The translations under genes and the position numbers were made by a program. From contig JAIPDY010000094.1 of assembly GCA_021737445.1 (NCBI GenBank), positions 1 to 10,934 on the forward strand: a stretch of 10,934 nt of DNA, read 5' to 3'. Within the stretch, counting starts at the first letter, position 1; the number at the start of each line of letters is the position of its first letter. Positions 5,505-10,934 of the stretch are shown in pieces. The DNA comes from Desulfotignum sp. (lineage in GTDB: Bacteria; Desulfobacterota; Desulfobacteria; Desulfobacterales; Desulfobacteraceae). The notes under the pieces were generated by a model. The model searched no databases, was not told the DNA's origin, and worked only from the letters and a program-made list of their open reading frames with translations.

Positions 5505-7169
5505 ATGTCTTATCAGGTTTTAGCACTTAAATACAGACCCCTGACATTTGACGATGTTGTGGGCCAGTCCCATGTAACCACCACCCTTGTCAATGCAATA
5601 GAGCAGGGCCGGGTGGCCCACGCCATTTTGTTCACAGGCCCCAGGGGAACCGGAAAAACCACCATTGCACGGATACTGGCCAAGGCCATGAACTGCAAAA
5701 CCGGTCCCACCCCCTCTCCTTGCAACCAGTGCAAACCCTGCCTTGAAATCATCGCCGGCCATTGTGCTGATGTGTTTGAAATTGACGGGGCATCCAACAA
5801 CAGCGTGGACCAGATCCGGGATTTGCGGGAAAACGTAACCTATATGCCGGCGGCCGCCCCTTTCAAGATCTATATAATAGATGAAGTGCACATGCTGTCC
5901 ACAGCCGCCTTCAACGCCCTGCTCAAAACCCTGGAAGAACCTCCTGACCATGTACTGTTCATCTTTGCCACAACCGAAGTGCATAAAATACCGGGCACCA
6001 TCCTGTCCCGGTGCCAGCGCCATGACCTGGGCCGAATCCCTCTGGATGTCATATCAGGCCTGCTCAAAAAAGTGTGCGGCAAAGAAGGGTTTGTTGTTCA
6101 AAACCAGGGCCTGGACCTGATCGCACTGGAAGCGGACGGTTCTGTCCGTGACGCATTAAGCCTGCTGGACCGGATTTTGTCATCCACCCGGGACAAAGAG
6201 ATCACCTATGCCATGGTGGTGGATAAACTGGGAGCACTGGACCGCAGACTCATGCAGGATATCAGCAATGCCCTGTTTGAAAAAAATATCCCGGCCCTGA
6301 TCTCTTTGATTGAAGCCATCAATGATACCGGCCTGGATCTTAAAAAATTTTACGGGGATATCATTTTACATTTCAGGAATCTGAACATCATCAAACGATG
6401 CGGCCCGGATCACCCGGCCGTCAATATGACCGCAGATGAAAAACAAAAGGTGCACACCCAGGTGGCACCGCTTCCCGAACAATACCTGGGGGTTCTGCTC
6501 CAGGTACTGTTGCATGATGAATCCATGGTAAAACTGTCCGCCCACACCCGGATCGCCATTGAAACAGTTATGTTCAAACTGGTCCAGATCCGCTCCGGAG
6601 CTGCGGTTGACCAGATCATCCAAAAGCTGGACGCTCTGGCACAGCAGATAAACCAGAGCGGATACCCCCCGGTTTCCGACAGTGACACCGCCAAATCCTT
6701 ACCTGCTTACACCACAGGTGATTCCCCTACCCCCCCGGCCGTCCGGGAACCATCTGCCGGCCTGAAATCCCGTGTACCCGATCCTGATACTACCGGCCCC
6801 GCCCCCCGGTCACCCCATATCGCAAAAACCTGGGAAGGATTTTTGCAGCAGATTGAGCAGACACAGCCCTTTATTTTTGCACTGCTGTCCAAAGGCACAA
6901 TCAGAGAAACATCCCCTGACACCCTGGAACTGCACTTGTATAATTGCTCTGCCTTTGATAAAAAAAGGCTCAAACACAGGCAGGATCAGTTAAAAAAACA
7001 GTGCCGTTCATTTCTGGGCAAAACGCTGGAGATCCATGTGGCATCGGAAATCAGCCCCGGTTCCCGGGCAGCGCCCAAACAGCAGGAGATCAAGGCCAGG
7101 CATGCGGCGTACAACCATCCACTGGTAAAAGATGCACTACACATTTTCAATGGCGAGATTATCAATTAA
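5505..7169 (+). CDS. dnaX: DNA polymerase III subunit gamma/tau (clamp-loader ATPase)
   Basis: ATPase of the clamp loader that places the beta sliding clamp on primed DNA and ties the replisome together. It has 554 residues from the ATG at 5505, starting MSYQVLALKYRPLTFDDVVG, a standard DnaX N terminus. The frame stays open upstream into the tRNA, but that part is not coding. Visible: Walker A GPRGTGKT (45-52), a four-Cys zinc site (C64, C73, C76, C79), Walker B IYIIDEVH (122-129), sensor-1 FATTE (154-158) and the SRC arginine finger (168-170). A Pro-rich linker (about 384-442) precedes a C-terminal tau-type domain (about 443-535). The 16-nt tRNA-dnaX gap holds no proper Shine-Dalgarno. No truncating frameshift for a short gamma form is evident. 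ybaB and recR follow in the common order. Confidence 0.97.
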   Translation: MSYQVLALKYRPLTFDDVVGQSHVTTTLVNAIEQGRVAHAILFTGPRGTGKTTIARILAKAMNCKTGPTPSPCNQCKPCLEIIAGHCADVFEIDGASNNSVDQIRDLRENVTYMPAAAPFKIYIIDEVHMLSTAAFNALLKTLEEPPDHVLFIFATTEVHKIPGTILSRCQRHDLGRIPLDVISGLLKKVCGKEGFVVQNQGLDLIALEADGSVRDALSLLDRILSSTRDKEITYAMVVDKLGALDRRLMQDISNALFEKNIPALISLIEAINDTGLDLKKFYGDIILHFRNLNIIKRCGPDHPAVNMTADEKQKVHTQVAPLPEQYLGVLLQVLLHDESMVKLSAHTRIAIETVMFKLVQIRSGAAVDQIIQKLDALAQQINQSGYPPVSDSDTAKSLPAYTTGDSPTPPAVREPSAGLKSRVPDPDTTGPAPRSPHIAKTWEGFLQQIEQTQPFIFALLSKGTIRETSPDTLELHLYNCSAFDKKRLKHRQDQLKKQCRSFLGKTLEIHVASEISPGSRAAPKQQEIKARHAAYNHPLVKDALHIFNGEIIN

Positions 7170-7172
7170 CAA

Positions 7173-7213
7173 TTTAAAAAGGTCTGAAACCTGACTTTTT
7201 TACCCTTTTTAAA
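7173..7213 (+). repeat. 10-bp inverted repeat between dnaX and ybaB
   Basis: TTTAAAAAGG (7173-7182) is perfectly complementary to CCTTTTTAAA (7204-7213) with a 21-nt loop that contains a T6 run and a small nested AGGT/ACCT stem. It begins 4 nt after the dnaX stop and ends 36 nt before ybaB. It could be a weak attenuator or an mRNA processing or stabilising hairpin. The stem is AT-rich and lacks a clean T-tract after it, so it is not a confident terminator. Confidence 0.4.
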
Positions 7214-7248
7214 AAAGAGGCAGGTTATGACCCCCAAACAGGAGTTCA

Positions 7249-7560
7249 ATGATGAAAAATATGAACAACATGATGAAACAGGCTCAAAAACTGCAGAAAA
7301 AAATGCTCAAAACCCAGGAAGAACTGGCAGCCAAAACAGTGGAAGCCTCTGCCGGAGGGGGCATGGTCAAGGTGGTGGCCAACGGGAGCCAGAAAATCGA
7401 ATCCATTGTCCTGGAAAAAGAGGTGGTGGATCCTGAGGATGTGGAAATGCTCCAGGATCTGGTGCTGGCTGCTGTGAATGATGCATTGAACAAATCCCAG
7501 GAAATGGTTTCCGCTGAAATGGGAAAACTCACCGGCGGATTGAACATTCCGGGCATGTAA
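7249..7560 (+). CDS. YbaB/EbfC nucleoid-associated protein
   Basis: Small dimeric DNA-binding protein of the YbaB/EbfC family, 103 residues, almost always encoded between dnaX and recR. It starts MMKNMNNMMKQAQKLQKKML and has the family's long N-terminal helix. A beta-sheet core follows (about 32-58, VEASAGGGMVKVVANG and KIESIVLEKEVVD), then a C-terminal helix and the ending LTGGLNIPGM, typical of the family. Two adjacent ATGs exist: AGGAG at 7240-7244 lies 4 nt before the first (7249) and 7 nt before the second (7252), so the second is the likelier start. Family members bind DNA broadly and may act in recombination or global regulation; the specific role here is unknown. Confidence 0.95.
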   Translation: MMKNMNNMMKQAQKLQKKMLKTQEELAAKTVEASAGGGMVKVVANGSQKIESIVLEKEVVDPEDVEMLQDLVLAAVNDALNKSQEMVSAEMGKLTGGLNIPGM

Positions 7561-7564
7561 ACCG

Positions 7565-8164
7565 GTGATTCTTTATCCTGAAGCCATTCTCAAGCTGATC
7601 TCCAGTTTTTCCACCCTGCCGGGAATCGGGAGGAAAACAGCGGAAAGGCTGGCCCTTCATCTGCTTCATGCACCTGAACATGAGGCGGCTGCCCTGGCTG
7701 CCGACATAATTGAGCTGAAAACATCTGTCCGCATCTGCACCATCTGTTTTGCCCTCAGTGACCAGGAAAAATGCCGGATATGTGCAGACCCGTCCAGAAA
7801 CCACGGGGTGATCTGCGTGGTGGAAAATCCAACAGATATGGCTGCCATTGAAAAATCAAAAGCCTTTTCAGGGTCCTACCATGTGCTGGGGGGGGCACTG
7901 TCCCCCATTGACGGCATCGGACCAGATGATATAAGGCTGGCGGAACTTTTTGGCCGGGCAGATCCTGACAGGATCAAAGAGATCATCATCGCCACCCGGA
8001 CCAATGTAGAAGGAGAGGCCACAGCCTCCTATATCCAGGACCGGCTTAAAAACCGGCACATCACCCTCACCCGGATCGCTTCCGGTGTCCCCATGGGCGG
8101 GGATCTCCAGTATGTGGACAGGTTGACCATGCAAAAGGCGATGGAAAAACGGTATGGCTTCTGA
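7565..8164 (+). CDS. recR: Recombination mediator protein RecR
   Basis: Ring-forming recombination mediator that, with RecO (and RecF), helps load RecA on SSB-coated gaps. It has 199 residues, the normal length. Visible: a helix-hairpin-helix at about 18-34 (LPGIGRKTAERLALHLL), a four-Cys zinc finger (C58, C61, C70, C73), a TOPRIM domain starting VICVVENPTD at about 82-91, and the conserved ATRTNVEGEATASYI segment with GVPMGGDLQYVD near the C terminus. It starts with GTG 4 nt after the ybaB stop without a strong ribosome site, so translational coupling is likely. Its end overlaps the next gene by 11 nt. Confidence 0.98.
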   Translation: MILYPEAILKLISSFSTLPGIGRKTAERLALHLLHAPEHEAAALAADIIELKTSVRICTICFALSDQEKCRICADPSRNHGVICVVENPTDMAAIEKSKAFSGSYHVLGGALSPIDGIGPDDIRLAELFGRADPDRIKEIIIATRTNVEGEATASYIQDRLKNRHITLTRIASGVPMGGDLQYVDRLTMQKAMEKRYGF

Positions 8165-8567
8165 ATACAACACCCCGGATGATATCTTTGAATGCCGGTT
8201 GTGCGGCCAATGCTGCACAGGTTTTGGCGGCACCTATGTGACACCTGAAGATATCTGGCGCATCAGTAAGTACATTGCAGCAAACCCGGATACGTTTGTA
8301 TCATGTTATTGTGACATGACCGGCAACGGGCCTGTGCTGACCCAGGGTGCTGATGAGCGCTGCATTTTTTTTAACCGGCAGAAACAGTGCACCATTCATC
8401 CGGTCAAACCCCGGATGTGCAAGGCATGGCCGTTTCTTGAAACCATCTTGCGCCATCCTGAAAACTGGGATGCCATGGCATCTGCCTGCCCGGGCATCAC
8501 CCCTTCCATTCCCAGCCAGGATTTGAAACGCATTGTTGCGGCCCAGATCAAAAACCGTGGTTTCTAA
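8154..8567 (+). CDS. YkgJ-family cysteine-cluster protein (putative Zn/Fe chelator)
   Basis: Member of the CxxCxxCC/YkgJ family, thought to bind zinc or an iron-sulfur cluster; its function is not established. It has 137 residues. The signature CRLCGQCC lies at 14-21 (C14, C17, C20, C21), followed by C51, C53, C70, C79, C89 and C112. The usual CIFFNRQKQCTIHPVKPRMCKAWPF pattern (quoted by its key Cys and the HPVKPRMC core) is present. The ATG at 8154 lies inside recR, overlapping by 11 nt, so it is probably coupled to recR translation and is the last gene of the dnaX operon. No terminator follows; it ends 17 nt from the convergent HD gene. Confidence 0.92.
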   Translation: MASEYNTPDDIFECRLCGQCCTGFGGTYVTPEDIWRISKYIAANPDTFVSCYCDMTGNGPVLTQGADERCIFFNRQKQCTIHPVKPRMCKAWPFLETILRHPENWDAMASACPGITPSIPSQDLKRIVAAQIKNRGF

Positions 8568-8584
8568 AGGCGGCGGCACCCCCC

Positions 8585-9136
8585 CTATTCCTTATACCCG
8601 TTCATCCACCATTCATCCCACCGGGTTTCCAGGATACTGTCAGCCATCTGTCTTCCCAGATCGGTTTTCAGCCGGTCCACAATCACCTCAAGCCATTTGT
8701 CAGGAAATGATGCGCCGGTGTCTTTGAGTTTTTTTAACTCCAGTATAAAAGAGAGCTGGTCCGCATCCCTGGCCAGCCTTGCCTCCTGTGTTTCTCCTGC
8801 ATTAAATTCAGCCATCAAAGATGTGATATCTGCGGCAAAGGGCAGATCCCTGGTAAAATGGGCGATGGCTTTGGATTCATCAACCGCTGCATACTGTTTT
8901 TGTACATAATTGAAATCCCCGGTTCTGGCCTCGGCCATATCATGGACCAGGGCCATTGCTGTCAACCGCTCTGCATTGATCCGGGGCGCCATCCGGGCCA
9001 TGACAAAGCAGATAAATGCCGTGGTAAAACAATGTGCTGCGACACTTTCGGTCCCGGTTCCCAAAAATGCATACCCGGACCGGTTCAGATCCTTTAACAT
9101 CCTGGCTTCAAACAAAAGATCGGCTACCTGCTTCAT
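8585..9136 (-). CDS. HD-domain phosphohydrolase (YfbR/HDDC2-like)
   Basis: Cytosolic HD-superfamily metal-dependent phosphohydrolase of 183 residues. The closest known types are the 5'-deoxynucleotidases YfbR and HDDC2, which dephosphorylate nucleoside monophosphates; that substrate is inferred. The metal ligands are visible: H35 (in ESVAAHCF), H65-D66 (in ALVHDMAEA) and an Asp in ARDADQLSF (D124 or D126). DMAEARTGDF just after the HD pair is typical of this group. The ATG at 9134-9136 has AGGAT about 8 nt upstream. It is divergent from the LysM gene, sharing its promoter region, and convergent with the YkgJ gene with only 17 nt between stops. No hairpin terminator is seen in that gap. Confidence 0.92.
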   Translation of the reverse strand: MKQVADLLFEARMLKDLNRSGYAFLGTGTESVAAHCFTTAFICFVMARMAPRINAERLTAMALVHDMAEARTGDFNYVQKQYAAVDESKAIAHFTRDLPFAADITSLMAEFNAGETQEARLARDADQLSFILELKKLKDTGASFPDKWLEVIVDRLKTDLGRQMADSILETRWDEWWMNGYKE

Positions 9137-9187
9137 TTTATCAATCCTGATTTTTTTTTTGTTAAGAATTCACTGGCTGTTTCCAGA

Positions 9188-9225
9188 CTTGACTCTTATA
9201 GAACAGGCGTGTAAATAAAGTCAAG
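9188..9225. promoter_or_regulatory. Palindromic face-to-face divergent promoter (HD gene / LysM gene)
   Basis: Plus strand: TTGACT (9189-9194), 17-nt spacer, TAAATA (9212-9217), serving the LysM gene. Minus strand: TTGACT (9219-9224), 18-nt spacer, TATAAG (9195-9200), serving the HD gene. Each -10 lies directly inside the other's -35, and the outer ends form a 7-bp inverted repeat CTTGACT/AGTCAAG (9188-9194 and 9219-9225). Both starts fall just outside the 38-bp block. Confidence 0.6.
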
Positions 9226-9270
9226 GATGCCTAAAACCACCCGGAACCATTAACCAGGAAAAGACCCCCC

Positions 9271-10329
9271 ATGAACCAGATAAAACAGTGCCTCGGTTTA
9301 ATTGTTTTGACAGCCTTTATCTTTTTGGAACCCCCTCTTATGGTGACTGCACAGGATTCAAAACATGGCGGTCCAAAACAGGAGTCAGGCTTTTACTACA
9401 CCATCAAAAAAGGGGATACCCTCTGGGACCTGTCTGAAAAATTTTACCACTCCCAGTGGGACTGGCCAGGACTCTGGAAGATAAACAAAGAGATTAAAAA
9501 CCCGCACCAGATCTATCCGGGCAGAAAAATCCGTGTGTTTTTGAAATCCTCTCCCTCCAGGCTGCCAGCCGTACCGGAATCTGCGGCAGCACCCAAAGCC
9601 TTTGAAGATGAAACCAGATCAACACCAGCCATTACCCCTGATTTTGTCTACGCAAAAATAGACTATGCCGGGTTCATAAAAAAAAAGACCGTCCCGGTTC
9701 TGGGCAAAATTATCCGGGAGCAGGACGGCAATCTCATGATGTCCCCCGGCGATATCATTTATATCAAACCCAGTGAACCAGATGCACTGGTGCCGGATCA
9801 GCGATACCAGGTGTTTACCACCCAGACCGTGAATGAAAAGATAAACAAAGAGCGGTTCAAAGGTATCAAACACATTATCAAGGCGCAGATCCGGGTGCTG
9901 GAAACCAAAACAGATTATGTGAGCGCCGTGATCACCCATGGGGTAAAACAAGCCCATGCAGGGGACCTGATCATGGCCTATTATGACCGCGAACCCTTCT
10001 TGAAGGTGCAGGAGGACCCGCCGCCCATTGACGGTGCCATCATCTGTTCCCAGGAAAATGCACTGATGGTCAATGACTATGCCATTGCATTTATCAACCG
10101 GGGCTCAGACCAGAATATCCGGCCCGGCCAGATCTATTCAGTGCTGCAGGAAAACCGGTCCGCCTTTGATGCATCTGAAGGATTCTGGCACGCCTTTACC
10201 AGAGATGATATAGCGCTTGATCCCCTGATATCGGGCCGGCTCATTGTACTTCATACCGAAGCTGCAGCATCCACGGTCATGATATTATCATCCAGAAGAG
10301 ATATTCACCCCGGGGATATGGTTCATTAA
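9271..10329 (+). CDS. Exported LysM-domain protein with uncharacterised C-terminal region
   Basis: 352-residue protein likely exported to the periplasm. The N terminus has a Sec-type signal (basic start, hydrophobic stretch LGLIVLTAFIFL at about 8-19, possible cleavage near TA-Q at 26-28) with no lipobox. A LysM peptidoglycan-binding domain spans about 42-91 (YTIKKGDTLWDLSEKFYH, then WPGLWKINKEI and IYPGRKIRV). A Pro/Ala-rich linker (about 95-120) leads to some 230 residues I do not recognise, predicted beta-rich, with repeated GD-containing turns (SPGDIIYIKP, HAGDLIMAYY, RPGQIYSVL, HPGDMVH). These look like repeated small beta units that could form envelope or secretion contacts (inference). 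AGGAA lies about 10 nt before the ATG. Its stop overlaps the stop of the convergent secretion ATPase. Confidence 0.85.
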   Translation: MNQIKQCLGLIVLTAFIFLEPPLMVTAQDSKHGGPKQESGFYYTIKKGDTLWDLSEKFYHSQWDWPGLWKINKEIKNPHQIYPGRKIRVFLKSSPSRLPAVPESAAAPKAFEDETRSTPAITPDFVYAKIDYAGFIKKKTVPVLGKIIREQDGNLMMSPGDIIYIKPSEPDALVPDQRYQVFTTQTVNEKINKERFKGIKHIIKAQIRVLETKTDYVSAVITHGVKQAHAGDLIMAYYDREPFLKVQEDPPPIDGAIICSQENALMVNDYAIAFINRGSDQNIRPGQIYSVLQENRSAFDASEGFWHAFTRDDIALDPLISGRLIVLHTEAAASTVMILSSRRDIHPGDMVH

Positions 10330-10934
10330 AACTGGTCCCAGGTGATGCGCAGAATCTCCTGATACGTGGTCTCACCCGCCAGCATCTTCTGGATACCGTT
10401 GTGGCGCAGCAGGGTCAATCCCTGTTCAATGGCCTTGCTCCTCATGGCTTTCAGGCTGCCGTCAGGGGTGCTCAATCGTTTGAGCTCATCGGTATAGGGC
10501 AGCACTTCATAAATACCGACCCGTCCTTTGTACCCGGTGCCGCGGCACTTATTGCATCCTTTTCCGTGGTGCAGGCTTAAGATCCCTGTTTTGGCAACCA
10601 TCAGCCCCAGATCTGCCAGTTCCCGGGCATCCATCTGAATGGACTGGACACAATGGGGGCAAATTTTACGAACCAGGCGCTGGGCCACGATGCCGTTGAG
10701 GGATGCATGTACCAGATAGGGGGGAATGCCCAGGTCCAGAAGCCTGAAAACCGCAGACACACTGTCGTTGGTGTGCAGGGTGGACAGCACCAGGTGGCCG
10801 GTCAGCGCTGCCTGAACCGCGGCCTGGGCGGTTTCCAGGTCCCGGATCTCCCCGACCATGATAATATCCGGATCCTGGCGCATGATATTGCGCAGCATCG
10901 ACCCGAACGTGACATTCACCGCCGGCTGTATGGC
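10326..10934 (-). CDS. GspE/PilB-type secretion ATPase, C-terminal part (runs off right edge)
   Basis: Hexameric ATPase that powers a type II secretion system or type IV pilus at the inner membrane. Only the last 203 codons are visible; the frame is open to the window's last base. Seen are the T2S protein E signature LRNIMRQDPDIIMVGEIRD (Walker B region), the His box LVLSTLHTNDS, the arginine-rich QRLVRKICPHC, and a four-Cys zinc motif (CPHC then CNKC) followed by GTGYKGRVGIYEVL. These identify the GspE/PilB branch over PilT, which lacks the zinc motif. The zinc motif occurs in both GspE and PilB, so I cannot choose between them without the rest of the gene. Its stop overlaps the convergent LysM gene stop in TTAA (10326-10329). 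Confidence 0.95.
   Translation of the reverse strand, partial: AIQPAVNVTFGSMLRNIMRQDPDIIMVGEIRDLETAQAAVQAALTGHLVLSTLHTNDSVSAVFRLLDLGIPPYLVHASLNGIVAQRLVRKICPHCVQSIQMDARELADLGLMVAKTGILSLHHGKGCNKCRGTGYKGRVGIYEVLPYTDELKRLSTPDGSLKAMRSKAIEQGLTLLRHNGIQKMLAGETTYQEILRITWDQF

Noticed and set aside
6960..6998. Two A7 runs in dnaX, one forming A AAA AAA in frame (6992-6998), as a possible gamma/tau frameshift site
   Set aside because: After a -1 shift at 6998 the frame stays open to about 7177, beyond the normal stop, so no short gamma form would result. The site lies late, in the tau C-terminal domain, and I see no Shine-Dalgarno-like stimulator or strong hairpin next to it.
8568..8584. Possible terminator in the gap between the convergent YkgJ and HD genes
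   Set aside because: The 17-nt gap is GC-rich with a C7 run but forms no convincing stem and has no T-tract.

Overview
This window looks like conserved housekeeping chromosome from a Desulfobacteraceae-type sulfate reducer (Desulfobacterota; something close to Desulfobacter, Desulfotignum or Desulfobacula). The guess rests on gene order, protein character and base composition near 50% GC. It was not tested by any search. I see no phage genes, insertion sequences or CRISPR arrays.

Layout. (1) 1-1131, minus strand: fmdB - groES - groEL, a chaperonin operon with a small zinc-ribbon gene in front; groEL runs off the left edge. (2) 1241-1822, minus: an unrecognised protein with an HELVH zincin-like motif. 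Divergent from it, at 1898-1993 plus, is a 31-codon TTG-started gene for a highly basic bS22/mS38-like (AURKAIP1/COX24, DUF1713) ribosomal protein, with a full-length Shine-Dalgarno and a 16-bp terminator stem. (3) 2066-4111, minus: hflK-hflC, the membrane SPFH pair that controls FtsH. (4) 4300-5323, plus: a DciA/DUF721 gene overlapping a TrmN6-like methyltransferase; dciA is preceded by two tiny linked ORFs. (5) 5398-8567, plus: tRNA-Ser(GGA) - dnaX - ybaB - recR - YkgJ-type cysteine-cluster gene, probably one transcript from a strong sigma70-like promoter. (6) 8585-9136 minus, an HD-domain phosphohydrolase, and 9271-10329 plus, an exported LysM protein, share a compact palindromic divergent promoter. 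(7) 10326-10934, minus: the C-terminal part of a GspE/PilB secretion ATPase running off the right edge, its stop codon overlapping that of the LysM gene.

The themes are protein quality control (GroESL, HflKC), replication and recombination (DciA-like, DnaX, YbaB, RecR), translation (bS22-like protein, tRNA-Ser, tRNA methyltransferase) and envelope or secretion (LysM protein, GspE/PilB). No obvious new multi-gene system is present. The items most worth a second look are small: the bS22-like gene, the chained mini-ORFs before dciA, a heptamer tandem array between groES and groEL, the orphan HELVH protein, and two face-to-face divergent promoters.
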